Positions 9,321 to 18,245 are shown, counted from the first letter of the stretch. The stretch is DNA of 64,000 nt from Acidobacteriota bacterium (GCA_040754075.1 JBFMDH010000032.1:26255-90254); one strand, 5' to 3'. Notes: generated from the letters alone by a model not told the origin. Program-made: numbers and translations.

Positions 9321-9350
9321 CGTTAATTTTCCAGGCGTTAATTTTCCAGG
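9321..9350 (-). repeat. Perfect 15-bp tandem duplication in a translation-initiation region
   Basis: On the minus strand CCTGGAAAATTAACG occurs twice back to back, the second copy ending directly at the ATG at 9320. The duplicated GGAAAA could act as a weak ribosome site, so the duplication may affect initiation. Confidence 0.75.
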
Positions 9351-9579
9351 TTTGGCAAACACCTGCCACAAAGTTTTATTTTCATCCCAAGATGAATTTA
9401 AAAGCTTTTATGAAAAGTTTATTTTGTTTAATTTTGCTTTAAGCTCTGGGTTTAATATTGGGCTGGATAATTCGGAAAGGATTTTAGCAGATACCAACCG
9501 CATCCTGAAAATTGCAGAAAATATTAATCAGTGTTTCGGGCATTCATATATCAAGCCGTCCGTTTACAGTCATCAGGTT

Positions 9580-11223
9580 TTAGTGCTCATTCGTTCTTGC
9601 CATTTTCAAACTGCGAAATTCCTTATTGCGATGCAGGATTAAAAAACGCGGGTCAACGCTTACCTCGCGCGCCTGAAAATTCACCGGTATGCGAAATTCG
9701 GTTCGCGCGCCGCGAAACTCAACTTCTCGCGCGAGTTGTTGTCTGCCATCGCCTTTAATGACGATTTCAACCATGACCCGATAATAAGGCTCTGTCTGGG
9801 TGATGATGCCGCGCACCGAACGAGCGTCCGGTTGCCAGGTCAACTCCCATGTCGGTACGCCTGTGCGTTCCAACCATTGCTCGAAAAACCAATGAAGGTT
9901 TCGCTTTGAGGTTGATTCAATGGCTGTCTGTAAATCTTTCCAGGAAGCCATGCCATCGGCGTTTTGCAGCAGAAATTTTCTCAAGCTGTCAGCGAGGTTT
10001 TTTCTTCCCAATAAACGCGAAAGCATATCCAATACGATGAACCCTTTCGAGTTTGCCAATCGGTGCATCAATAAAATCTCGTCCTGATTTTGAGGGATGT
10101 GCGCTGCGAGAGGCAAATCCGTGCCTTTCGCGATGAGGTCAAAATATCCGGCGGCGGATTGATTTTTGTTGTAGCCTTGATAACCATATCGGCGAAATTG
10201 CTCGGCGGCTTTCTCGCCTTCAATATTTTCTATGGCAAGCAGCGCGCCGAATTGCGCCAGCCCTTCGGTGAGCATCGTTTGTCCAGGCGTTTTCGGCGCA
10301 GCCTTTATCAAATTGCCCCACCACTGATGCCCGAATTCATGCGCCCAATAAGCCAGATTAACATCTTTGTCGAACTGTGAGTCATCGGCAAAAATAAATC
10401 CGTATTCGCTGGTTCCTGAAACCGCCGAGCGAAAATCAACTTCGACCAATGAAAAAGTTTGATAGGGAAATTCTCCAAAAAACGAAGTGAGAAAATTTAA
10501 AGCTTTCGCGCAACCATCGAATATCTTTTGCGAATTTTCTCTGGGATGCAGCAGGTACAATGCGAAAGGGATTTTGCCCGCGTGACTGAGAACCGTGTAT
10601 TTCCCGCATGCAAAAGCGAACTTCGACGGCTTGCTTACCTGGAAAATAAATTCGCCTTTTGCCTGTTGGTCTTTGGCGCTTTTCAGAATGCCGTTGGCAA
10701 TTACCGTCTCGCCCATCGGCGCTGAAAAATGCAAAGTGCCGATTTCCCGATTGCTGAAAGCAGCTTGCGGATACCACAACTCGCCGCCGCCGCCCGCAAA
10801 CGACCCTTCGGGGCTGATGTTGAATTGCGGCGCTGGCGCAGGTTCCGAAACATAAGAAAAATCAAGCGAGACGGTTTGCCCCGACGGTATAGGGTGATTG
10901 AGTTTGATAGTCCACCTGGTATCTCCTCCGGCGTCTTTGCCGGTGAGCGAAAAAGAGGAAGCGGATATTTCCGGCTTTTGAAAATTGACCTTCAGGTTTT
11001 GCATTTTTGGAGAAAGATAAAATTCGATGGTGTCGGTCGCGGCTTTGAGCGCGGGAAGTTCCCACGTTCCCTTGACTTCTATTTGACGCGCGGTTGGTAA
11101 AATGCCAATGAACAGATTGTACCTTGACATATTGTTGATGATTTTTTTTGCCTGTGGTGTTTGAGCGGAACCATCAACCAATGCATAAACCAACAAAAGT
11201 AGAATCAAAACAAGCTTTTTCAT
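9580..11223 (-). CDS. M1-type (gluzincin) metallopeptidase, secreted
   Basis: A 547-residue protein with signal peptide (MKKLVLILLLLVYALVDGSA). A beta-sandwich N-terminal half (about 25-215) precedes the catalytic domain. The zinc site is visible as WAHEFGHQWWG (His295, Glu296, His299) with the third ligand Glu320 in MLTEGLAQF. The spacing is HExxH-X20-E, two residues longer than the usual X18 of M1 aminopeptidases. The exopeptidase GAMEN box is replaced by a GTSEYGFIF segment at about 270-278, so aminopeptidase activity is not assured. No good ribosome site is visible. It lies 259 bases upstream of the thioredoxin pair on the same strand and may or may not be cotranscribed with it. Confidence 0.85.
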   Translation of the reverse strand: MKKLVLILLLLVYALVDGSAQTPQAKKIINNMSRYNLFIGILPTARQIEVKGTWELPALKAATDTIEFYLSPKMQNLKVNFQKPEISASSFSLTGKDAGGDTRWTIKLNHPIPSGQTVSLDFSYVSEPAPAPQFNISPEGSFAGGGGELWYPQAAFSNREIGTLHFSAPMGETVIANGILKSAKDQQAKGEFIFQVSKPSKFAFACGKYTVLSHAGKIPFALYLLHPRENSQKIFDGCAKALNFLTSFFGEFPYQTFSLVEVDFRSAVSGTSEYGFIFADDSQFDKDVNLAYWAHEFGHQWWGNLIKAAPKTPGQTMLTEGLAQFGALLAIENIEGEKAAEQFRRYGYQGYNKNQSAAGYFDLIAKGTDLPLAAHIPQNQDEILLMHRLANSKGFIVLDMLSRLLGRKNLADSLRKFLLQNADGMASWKDLQTAIESTSKRNLHWFFEQWLERTGVPTWELTWQPDARSVRGIITQTEPYYRVMVEIVIKGDGRQQLAREVEFRGARTEFRIPVNFQAREVSVDPRFLILHRNKEFRSLKMARTNEH

Positions 11224-11286
11224 ATTTGAAAAGCTATCAGAAATCGTCGGCGGGGTATTGGACAGGTTGAGCGCGATGGCATCAGG

Positions 11287-12093
11287 TTAGCGGAAACTCG
11301 CCCGGTAATGTTGTGGCGTGTTGCCGGTGTATTGTTTGAACGTTCTGGTGAAATGGCTTTGGTCAAAGAATCCCGCCGCTAAAGCGATTTCGCTGAGAGG
11401 CGCATCCGATTTAGCGAGTTTTTCGCAAGCGAACTCGATTCTCAACCGGCGCACATAATCGCCAACCGTGCAATGATAAAATCTGCGAAACTCGCGCGCC
11501 AAATGAACCGGATGAACGCCGACAACTTCTGCTTGCTCACGAAGCGATAAATGCTCTGTGAAATGTTCGTGGAGCAGATCGCGCGCTTCACTCAGCCAAG
11601 GCGGCGGAACCTCACTGAATTTTTTGATGGAGTTGCGACCGGCTTCGCCCATCATTTCGAGCGCAATGCCTTCAACAATCAACGACGATAATTCATCGGC
11701 TTGGCGAAATTCCTGGTAAAGGCGCATCGCCAGATGCGGCAGCAATCCGCCCTGAAAATTTTGGGGTTCATTAAGCTCAAGCGGATAGGGGCGCATGCGC
11801 GCGACCCAGCCTTCATTCATCTGAATGTTGAAGCAATGCGAAAGGCTATGAAAGTGGTCGGCGTGGGGTTCGTCTGCGGGATGGAAAACCAGTGTAGCAC
11901 GCTTACAGATGCGCGATTTTCTGCCATAGCTTTCGGTGTATGAGCCTTTCAAAACCAGACAAAAGTAGGCTTGCTCATGCGAGTGATGGGGCAATTTAAG
12001 ATTCGAGTTGTACACGGTTTCGGTGAGCGTCAGTCCTCCAACGCTATCTGTACTGAGGGTATTGCCGTACCAGATTCCTGAATGCAATCTCAT
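11287..12093 (-). CDS. AraC-family transcriptional regulator
   Basis: 268 residues. The N-terminal half has a cupin-like ligand-binding domain with a His-rich strand (LPHHSHEQAYFCLVLKGSY) and HPADEPHADHFH. The C-terminal 95 residues form the two helix-turn-helix AraC DNA-binding domain (LSLREQAEVVGVHPVHLARE, then LSEIALAAGFFDQSHFTRTF and a terminal TGNTPQHYR). AGGGAG precedes the ATG. No divergent partner is adjacent, so the target is unknown; the small-molecule effector is unknown too. Confidence 0.9.
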   Translation of the reverse strand: MRLHSGIWYGNTLSTDSVGGLTLTETVYNSNLKLPHHSHEQAYFCLVLKGSYTESYGRKSRICKRATLVFHPADEPHADHFHSLSHCFNIQMNEGWVARMRPYPLELNEPQNFQGGLLPHLAMRLYQEFRQADELSSLIVEGIALEMMGEAGRNSIKKFSEVPPPWLSEARDLLHEHFTEHLSLREQAEVVGVHPVHLAREFRRFYHCTVGDYVRRLRIEFACEKLAKSDAPLSEIALAAGFFDQSHFTRTFKQYTGNTPQHYRASFR

Positions 12094-12170
12094 GTCATTA
12101 CTCCCTTGAACGCCCAGTGATTTGAATGTTATGTAAGTGTAACAGAAAAGCCAAAAGTTGCAGGCGCTCT

Positions 12171-12203
12171 ATAAATAAGAGCGTAGAGACCTTCTCTACG
12201 CTC
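12171..12203 (-). terminator. Terminator hairpin after threonyl-tRNA synthetase
   Basis: An 11-bp perfect stem (GAGCGTAGAGA / TCTCTACGCTC, 3-nt loop) lies 30 bases past the stop of the synthetase gene. In the minus-strand direction it is followed by TTATTTATAG, a moderately T-rich tail. Confidence 0.7.
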
Positions 12204-12232
12204 TCAAGATGAATGATGATTGAGTCGGTTTT

Positions 12233-14035
12233 CTAAAACTCGAATGCGGTTTCTTGTTTGATGCGCGCCACGAATTCTTCGAACGGCACAGCGCCTTCGT
12301 CGCCTTTTACACGCGAGCGCACCGCGACCGCCTGATTTTCGGCTTCTTTTGCGCCGACCACCAACATATAAGAGACTTTTTCCAACTGCGCATCGCGAAT
12401 CTTGGCGCCGATTTTGTCATCGCGAATATCGAGTTCAACGCGGATGTCTGCGTCGAATAATCGCTCGTAAACTTTTTCCGCATATTCTTTGGTCTTTTCG
12501 GAAATCGACAAAACTTTAACCTGCACCGGCGCCAGCCACACCGGAAAAGCGCCCGCGTAATGTTCAATCAAAATCGCGATGAAGCGTTCAAACGAACCAT
12601 AAATCGCCCGGTGAATCACTACAGGGCGCTCTTCGGTATTGTGTTCGCTGACATAGGTCAACCCGAAATTCAACGGTTGTTGAAAGTCGAGTTGAATGGT
12701 GCCGAGTTGATGTTCGCGTTTGAGAGAATCCTGCACCAGTTGGTCAATCTTCGGTCCGTAAAACGCCGCGTCGCCTTTGGCGACTTTGTATTCGAGGTGG
12801 TTTTGCTCAAGCACCTCTTTGAGTTTGGCTTCGGCGGCATTCCAAACCGCTACGTCACCCATGAATTTTTCTTCGTTGCGCGTCGAGAGCACAAAGCGGA
12901 AAGACATATCAAAGGCTTTGTAAACGCGCGCCACCAGATTGATCAAGCGATTCACTTCATCACCGATTTGCTCTTCGGTGACGAAAATGTGGGCGTCGTC
13001 CTGGGCAAATTGACGCACGCGCGTGAGTCCCGAAAGCGCCCCTGCGCGTTCATTGCGATGCAGGACGCTCTGTTCAGCAAGCCTCAGCGGCAGTTCTCTA
13101 TAGCTGCGTTTTTTTGCGCCGAAAATCAACATCGCTTCCGGGCAGTTCATCGGCTTGAGAGCAAACTCGGCATTCTCTTTATGCTGCTGCTGGGCTTCTT
13201 CATCAGGGACGACGAACATATCCTCTTTGTAATGTTGCCAGTGACCTGAGGTTTTAAAGAGTTGTTCGTTTGCTAAGAGCGGCGCTTTGACTTCGTGATA
13301 GCCGTTTTTTACCAGAAGCCTGCGCATCTTTGCCTGCAAGGTGTTATAGACAATCGTGCCCTTCGGTAGCCAGAAGGTCGCGCCCGGCGCCCATTCATGC
13401 AGCATGAATAAATCAAGCTCGCGACCGAGTTTTCTGTGGTCGCGTTTTTTCGCTTCTTCGATGTTGTGCAAATATTCTTCGAGTTGTTCTTTCGTTTGCC
13501 ACACCGTGCCGTAGATGCGTTGCAACATCGGATTTTTTTCGTTGCCGCGCCAGTAAGCGCCTGCCACCGAAGTCAATTTAAAATGTTTGCATTCACTGGT
13601 GCGGCGAACATGCGGGCCTGCGCAGAGATCGGTGAATTCGCCGATTTTGTAGGTCGAAACGGTGTCGTCTTTAATACCGTTAATGAGTTCGAGTTTAAAA
13701 TCTTGATGTTTATCGCCGAAAAATTTGAGGGCGCTTTCTTTATCGAGATTGCTGCGCTCGAACGGATAGCCCTCTTTGACAATCTGTTTCATGCGACGCT
13801 CGATCTCTTCAAGGTCTTCGGGCGTCAGCGGTCGCGGCAAATCCATGTCGTAATAGAAGCCGTTTTTAATGGGCGGGCCGATGCCGAATTTGACTTCGGG
13901 AAAAATCTGTTGCACCGCATACGCCATAATGTGCGACGTTGAATGCCGCAGGCAATGCAGGCGATACTCTTCCTCGGACTCGAAATCCTCCGCGCCCAAG
14001 GCAAAATCACTATCACTTTGAAATTCGTCAGCCAT
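12233..14035 (-). CDS. thrS: Threonyl-tRNA synthetase lacking the TGS domain
   Basis: Class II aminoacyl-tRNA synthetase that charges tRNA-Thr and edits mischarged Ser. The editing domain starts almost at the N-terminus with HSTSH (His31, His35) and includes the TDLCAGPHV motif. The catalytic core has the zinc-ligand region MNCPEAMLIF, motif 2 (HRNERAGALSGLTRVRQFAQ), DDAHIF and the motif 3 region VIHRAIYGSFERF, followed by the anticodon-binding domain (VWLAPVQVKVLSIS). The length is 600 residues; the roughly 60-residue N-terminal TGS domain of the Escherichia coli enzyme is absent and replaced by a short acidic leader (MADEFQSDSDFALGAEDFES). The start is well supported by GAGGAAA. All catalytic motifs look intact, so it is likely the housekeeping enzyme. 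Confidence 0.95.
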   Translation of the reverse strand: MADEFQSDSDFALGAEDFESEEEYRLHCLRHSTSHIMAYAVQQIFPEVKFGIGPPIKNGFYYDMDLPRPLTPEDLEEIERRMKQIVKEGYPFERSNLDKESALKFFGDKHQDFKLELINGIKDDTVSTYKIGEFTDLCAGPHVRRTSECKHFKLTSVAGAYWRGNEKNPMLQRIYGTVWQTKEQLEEYLHNIEEAKKRDHRKLGRELDLFMLHEWAPGATFWLPKGTIVYNTLQAKMRRLLVKNGYHEVKAPLLANEQLFKTSGHWQHYKEDMFVVPDEEAQQQHKENAEFALKPMNCPEAMLIFGAKKRSYRELPLRLAEQSVLHRNERAGALSGLTRVRQFAQDDAHIFVTEEQIGDEVNRLINLVARVYKAFDMSFRFVLSTRNEEKFMGDVAVWNAAEAKLKEVLEQNHLEYKVAKGDAAFYGPKIDQLVQDSLKREHQLGTIQLDFQQPLNFGLTYVSEHNTEERPVVIHRAIYGSFERFIAILIEHYAGAFPVWLAPVQVKVLSISEKTKEYAEKVYERLFDADIRVELDIRDDKIGAKIRDAQLEKVSYMLVVGAKEAENQAVAVRSRVKGDEGAVPFEEFVARIKQETAFEF

Positions 14036-14171
14036 AAGTTTCCTCTGAAAATTTGAGATGTATAAGTCAGGGCGAAAAAGCTCTAAGCTATAAAGCGTTT
14101 ATGTTACATCAAGAACGTCTATGGCTGAAAGAAGGTTTCGTGTTGTTGATTTAGTACAAGTCGGAAAGGGT

Positions 14172-14627
14172 TTATATCTCGTTGTCAGAGGTGAAAAAAT
14201 TGGCGAAAAAGTGGGTAGATACAAACGGCGCGCCGAAAATACAGGCAAAGGCAATAAGATTGACGATACCTGTCCAAAGTGTCGCTTCATCACGCGACTG
14301 CAAAACCAGTGGATTAATCAGCCAGATTGCAAGCGGGACAATTGCCGACACAATTCCTATAAAAAATTCTGCGGATAGGGTTTGCCTCAGAATTAGGTGA
14401 TGAAATACATTTCGCTGTAATATGACCGCGACGACGTGCGCGAAAAAAGCCAGCGGCAAACATACCAATAGGACAAAATAAAGTGTCAGGTAAAAGCTTT
14501 CTGCTGCCTCAAAATTTGTTTGGCGTTCAGATAAATAAATAATAAGGAGAAAAGCCACCCAGCCAATCAGATAAACCAGAGGAAAGATGCAAAAGACTAA
14601 CAAAAATGTGGAAAGCCGGGTTGACAT
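14172..14627 (-). CDS. Small membrane protein, four predicted transmembrane helices
   Basis: The ATG at 14627 has AAGGAG just upstream and gives 151 residues; an in-frame upstream extension to 14675 lacks a ribosome site. Four hydrophobic segments are clear: FLLVFCIFPLVYLIGWVAFL, FYLTLYFVLLVCLPLAFFAH, FFIGIVSAIVPLAIWLINPL and GIVNLIAFACIFGAPFV. No family is recognised. The downstream side is intergenic, then the thrS start region, so it may share a transcript with thrS. Confidence 0.75.
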   Translation of the reverse strand: MSTRLSTFLLVFCIFPLVYLIGWVAFLLIIYLSERQTNFEAAESFYLTLYFVLLVCLPLAFFAHVVAVILQRNVFHHLILRQTLSAEFFIGIVSAIVPLAIWLINPLVLQSRDEATLWTGIVNLIAFACIFGAPFVSTHFFANFFTSDNEI

Positions 14628-14743
14628 ATGTACTCCTTTTAAATGCCGCAAGTTTATCATAACTCGTTGCATCAAATGTCAATCAATGATGATGGCGCTT
14701 TTAAGATGAAGATCGTCATTGACCGGCTATCGGTAACAGGGTT

Positions 14744-15017
14744 GATTATTTAATCCACGTTGCCAGTTCAATTGACTGCGCCGGAGGCGTAGCGGAGATT
14801 AGCCAGCGGTGCAGCCGCTGGAAAATGCCGGTCGTCATTGCAACCGCGCCCTGAAGGGGCGCAGGAAGTTCATGGCGACCTGCGCCCCTTCAGAGCGCGG
14901 GAACTTTGCCTGGCGCAATGACCTGTGGCTGCACCACAGGCTAATTTCCTTTGCCCCGAAGGGGCAATATCGTTTCTTTATGGAGCTATGAGTAACTGGC
15001 AACTTGGATTATTTAAT
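14744..15017. mobile_element. MITE-like non-autonomous element with nested hairpins
   Basis: The element body (14755-15007) is bounded by 14-bp terminal inverted repeats with one mismatch (CCACGTTGCCAGTT and AACTGGCAACTTGG). It is flanked by a direct repeat ATTATTTAAT (14745-14754 and 15008-15017), which looks like a target duplication. Inside are ordered palindromes: CCAGCGG-TGCAG-CCGCTGG (14803-14821), a 15-bp inverted pair (14851-14865 and 14879-14893), CCTGTGG-CTGCA-CCACAGG (14922-14940) and GCCCC-GAA-GGGGC (14953-14965). GTCATTGC (14834-14841) and GCAATGAC (14915-14922) extend the central fold. The loops TGCAG and CTGCA of the outer hairpins are complementary. It has no transposase, so mobilisation would need one in trans. 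Confidence 0.75.
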
Positions 15018-15039
15018 TGCAGACAAGCGAAAGCCTGGT

Positions 15040-15378
15040 TCACTTAATCCAGATAATTACCTTTTTTTCGTCGCCCTGTTCAGTTGCATATTTCAACAAT
15101 TCGGCTTTTGCAATCGATAATTCTTTGTCGGTGATAAATTCTTTCAAGCGGTCATCATTTCCGGCAGTGCCTTCTTTTTTGCTCGGATTGTAGAAAATCG
15201 TATCGCCTTCGATGCGGGTGATTTTATCGGCATAAAACCACGATTTGCCGTCTTTTTGAAAACGATAAACCAACACATCGCCGGCTTTCACCTGTTCAAG
15301 TTGCTCTTTGGTTACAGAATTGACGCCACAGGCTATTGGCAACAGGCAAATCAGTATCAGAATAATTTTTCGACGCAT
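15040..15378 (-). CDS. Small putative lipoprotein of unknown function
   Basis: 112 residues. A short signal with lipobox LPIAC (Cys17) predicts lipidation. The mature domain is mixed beta with KAGDVLVYRFQKDGKSWFYA and ITRIEGDTIFYNPSKK, which looks like a small SH3- or OB-like barrel, then a charged helix. GAGGAGAAA upstream of the ATG supports the start. It is the last gene of the minus-strand block that begins at the ECF-type promoter at 17258 and could be on that transcript, although a 135-base gap separates it from the preceding gene. Confidence 0.7.
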   Translation of the reverse strand: MRRKIILILICLLPIACGVNSVTKEQLEQVKAGDVLVYRFQKDGKSWFYADKITRIEGDTIFYNPSKKEGTAGNDDRLKEFITDKELSIAKAELLKYATEQGDEKKVIIWIK

Positions 15379-15513
15379 TGCAATTTCTCCTCAAACAACA
15401 GGTAAATGTTTTTGTGAGGATGGGATTTGAATGTTAACGGGAAAACGGGAACGCCTTGCTGGAATGGAGATAGCTGCACAAAATTAACCTCGTGCGAAAA
15501 TTTTTTCAGGTCG

Positions 15514-15996
15514 CTATTCATCCAGACCAATAAAATCGGCATCTTTATCACCTTCCCCATAACCGATTTCTGCTTTGCCCAGCGAAACTTCAATCATCAG
15601 CAGACCTTCAGCGACGATTTGTGGAGGTTTTTTTAATGTAGCACCCCAGTCCATCAGTCTGAACATGGCGATGCGTTTACCGTTGGTAAATTTTTCGATG
15701 TTCAAATTTAAAATCATAAGGTTGTTCTTCGCAGCATTTTCACTCAATTGCAGGGCGACCTGCATATCGTCGCCACCCTGAGTCGGCGGCATAAACAAGG
15801 TGATGTTTTTATATTGGCGCGCCTGTTCAAACTCGGTCGAAATACTGAAATCACTGGTCGCCTTCAAATTGATGGTTCTTTTTGAACCGCCAACCACTGA
15901 AAACGAGCTGATTGCTACGAAAGGGCCGCCTACATATTTATTATCCTTTCGACTAAAGGTTATGTAAGAAAGCTCTCCCTTATAAGTCATCGCCAT
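15514..15996 (-). CDS. Uncharacterised 160-residue protein
   Basis: No signal peptide or transmembrane segment. It is predominantly beta: MAMTYKGELSYITFSRK, GGPFVAISSFSVVGGSKRTI, LNLNIEKFTNGKRIAMFRLM, LLMIEVSLGKAEIGYG. The acidic C-terminus ends in IGLDE. The overall pattern (a compact single beta domain beginning with a short strand) could fit a tube or carrier protein, but I see no diagnostic motif. AGGAGA precedes the ATG. It follows the secreted protein gene at 16059-17198 by 62 bases on the same strand. Confidence 0.7.
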   Translation of the reverse strand: MAMTYKGELSYITFSRKDNKYVGGPFVAISSFSVVGGSKRTINLKATSDFSISTEFEQARQYKNITLFMPPTQGGDDMQVALQLSENAAKNNLMILNLNIEKFTNGKRIAMFRLMDWGATLKKPPQIVAEGLLMIEVSLGKAEIGYGEGDKDADFIGLDE

Positions 15997-16058
15997 CTTC
16001 TGTCTCCTTGTATTCGGGACGGGTTCTCGAAGCAGCCATAGTTTTCCACGCTCAATGA

Positions 16059-17198
16059 TTATTGAATTGCGAATCCATTCAGGGGATTGCCGTAAAAAGC
16101 CTCAGTTTTCCAGGCTATCGCATTCACTTTTTCAGTTGTGCCGATAACTTTTACCGGCACAATGATGCGGTGATAAGGCAGAAATATCTGACCGGTATAA
16201 GCGGGCGCAACAAATTTTCCGTCTGCGCCGACGGTGAAATTCATTTCGCGAATCTGCGCGCCGTTGCGATAAATTTTAACTGTATAATCGCCGGGATTTT
16301 TATCTGCGTAATGGGCGTTCGGATAGTAATCGGGGTTATACCTGCCACGATTATCAATACGAAATTTATCCCACTGAAACAGCCAGCGTTTCCAAATCTG
16401 ATGGGGCACGAAAGCCGCCACATAATCGGCTGCTCGTTCATCATAATCGCTCACGATGCCGCCTTTTTCTTTCGTCGAGGCAATCTGCGCGCCTTTGTAA
16501 AACAGGCGGGCTTCCAATTCATTGGCATCAATCAAACCATTGAGCCAGACACTGACTTCGGGCATGATGCCGCCGATTTCAATATCGCTATGGTGAAAGC
16601 CAATCATGCCAAACGGCAGCAACCAGTCGTGCTCGACATAAAAACTCATTTTATTTTTTTCCTGCGGGCGATAGGCGCGGCTGAATTTGCCGACTTTGAA
16701 TTTACCTTGATAGAGCACTTTCTGGGTGTCCTGGTCGGTGATTTTGAATGAATAGATGCCTATCCCGTTTGTTGATTTTTTATCGAAGACGCCGTTATAA
16801 GGACTCGGACTTTGATACATCACCGTGCGGTCAGCGGCGCTAATCCCGGATTCCAGCTTTTCGCTGTACCACAACGAACCGTCCGGGTTGAAATAATCCA
16901 CCGTGTAATTCAATTGTCGTTCATTGTTGTAAAACTGTTTGAAGCGAATGAGGGGAACCCAACTCGAATAATCGCGTTCGTTGGGGTATTTCCAGTATGA
17001 ATCCTGAGTTTTCGCTTGAACATAAATTGAGCTTTTCAGCAATACCGGAATCGGCGTCGGAAATTGATTCTCGTAAATATGCTTCGCGGCGGATTGTATC
17101 GGCAGGGGTTGATTGGTCGATAATCGCGCCTGTCCGTTAGTGATTACCATTGCCAGTATGAGGCAGGCGAAAACGACCCGGGCTTTCCTTATTCTCAT
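16059..17198 (-). CDS. Secreted protein of unknown function, ECF-type promoter upstream
   Basis: With the ATG at 17198 (GAGAGG upstream at suitable spacing; the ATG at 17207 is too close to it) the protein has 379 residues. The signal peptide is MRIRKARVVFACLILAMVI. The mature protein has repeated beta-rich segments: RQLNYTVDYFNPDGSLWYSE, GIYSFKITDQDTQKVLYQGK and, near the end, PGDYTVKIYRNGAQIREMNF. These resemble Ig-like modules that describe a force/extension domain in secreted proteins. No enzyme motif was found. It is preceded by a promoter-like motif shared with two other genes of this block. Confidence 0.72.
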   Translation of the reverse strand: MRIRKARVVFACLILAMVITNGQARLSTNQPLPIQSAAKHIYENQFPTPIPVLLKSSIYVQAKTQDSYWKYPNERDYSSWVPLIRFKQFYNNERQLNYTVDYFNPDGSLWYSEKLESGISAADRTVMYQSPSPYNGVFDKKSTNGIGIYSFKITDQDTQKVLYQGKFKVGKFSRAYRPQEKNKMSFYVEHDWLLPFGMIGFHHSDIEIGGIMPEVSVWLNGLIDANELEARLFYKGAQIASTKEKGGIVSDYDERAADYVAAFVPHQIWKRWLFQWDKFRIDNRGRYNPDYYPNAHYADKNPGDYTVKIYRNGAQIREMNFTVGADGKFVAPAYTGQIFLPYHRIIVPVKVIGTTEKVNAIAWKTEAFYGNPLNGFAIQ

Positions 17199-17257
17199 GC
17201 TAACCATTCCTCTCAGTCGAGTTCATAAAGGGAGAGCTAAAATTTTCTTCACATTCT

Positions 17258-17286
17258 CTAGTGGCAAGCAGAAGAAAATCATGTCG
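17258..17286 (-). promoter_or_regulatory. ECF-type promoter motif, copy 1
   Basis: On the minus strand this reads CGACATGA, 11 bases, TTGCCACTAG. Read as hexamers it is GACATG-N16-CACTAG, fitting -35/-10 spacing. It is embedded in TTCCGCGACATGATT and followed about 20 bases later by GCTCTCCCT. It lies 60 bases upstream of the start at 17198. Identical elements with identical spacing occur at 23587 and 24791. Confidence 0.62.
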
Positions 17287-17345
17287 CGGAAATTTTCGGA
17301 AGCCTTTCAAGTGAAGCTTCAATCATCAGGAAGCCATCGTCGGGT

Positions 17346-18245
17346 TTATTGATAGCGACGGTAAACCGTCTGCACCGCCATGCCGCCGATGGATTCCTGC
17401 AATTCCAACCGGTTCGCATCGAGCGCAATGATGCGGGCTTCACGTCTGTAAGCTTGCGGCGCTTGCGCGACTTCGATGACGGTAGTGAAAAAATCGCCGT
17501 CCTGCACGCCCCATTGACCTGTGAGGTGCGGCGTTTGAAATACCCCGTTGCCCCAGTAAATCATATCTTCGGGACCGTTTTGACCGGACTCTCTGAGCCA
17601 GCGACCTTGCAACCATCGCCAGGCAATTTGTGCATCAACGAATTTGAAAAACACATACGCGGCATTTTGCACGACGGGTTTTGAGGAAAGCGTATCGCCT
17701 TCCGCAGTTGATTCGATGGCAAAAAGAAAGGTGATGGGTTTATCGGCTGCGTGGTCAAGCGAGATGACTACATAAGCGCCCTGTGCGGTCTGTAACGAAT
17801 GACAGATGCCGACGGCTTTCGCTTGTCCTGAGCGGGCGATTTCGATTAATTTGCGATGCAGACGTTTGCGAAAATCAAAAGCGGGTTCATTCTCTAGCGG
17901 TGGCAGGTATTCAAAGGTGACGGCTCCTTGAAGACTTAAAGATGCGCCGAGCGGTTGAAACATCTTTTCGGCAACCATCTTTTGCGCCAGGCGATGGAGC
18001 ACATTCAATAATTCATAAATTTGATCCTGCGGCGTTTTGGGTTTTTGCTCCGGCAATAACTCGACGGCGCAGCAAACCTGTTTGTGAGCAGCGCAGGTCG
18101 TGCAATAAAACGCGCCGCATTGCGAGCAATTGACATATTCGGTTGCCCAATGTTCCGGGTCGTTTTGCGCGACCGGATTACCGCCCGGAATGGTTGAAAC
18201 TGAAATCAACCGTTGACACGCGCCTGCGCAATAATAGACCGGCAT
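17346..18245 (-). CDS. Zinc-ribbon protein of unknown function
   Basis: The ATG at 18245 has GGAGAT seven bases upstream, giving 299 residues; the frame extends to 18371 without a ribosome site. The N-terminal 60 residues carry paired cysteines (YYCAGACQ, VNCSQCGAFYCTTCAAHKQV, CC), typical of one or two zinc ribbons or a B-box-like finger. The rest (about 80-299) is an alpha/beta domain without recognised motifs, with LLNVLHRLAQKMVAEKMF, AYVVISLDHAADKPITFLFA and a final VQTVYRRYQ. No signal peptide, so probably cytoplasmic. It lies between the CHAT gene and the promoter of the secreted gene and is read in the same direction. Confidence 0.7.
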   Translation of the reverse strand: MPVYYCAGACQRLISVSTIPGGNPVAQNDPEHWATEYVNCSQCGAFYCTTCAAHKQVCCAVELLPEQKPKTPQDQIYELLNVLHRLAQKMVAEKMFQPLGASLSLQGAVTFEYLPPLENEPAFDFRKRLHRKLIEIARSGQAKAVGICHSLQTAQGAYVVISLDHAADKPITFLFAIESTAEGDTLSSKPVVQNAAYVFFKFVDAQIAWRWLQGRWLRESGQNGPEDMIYWGNGVFQTPHLTGQWGVQDGDFFTTVIEVAQAPQAYRREARIIALDANRLELQESIGGMAVQTVYRRYQ

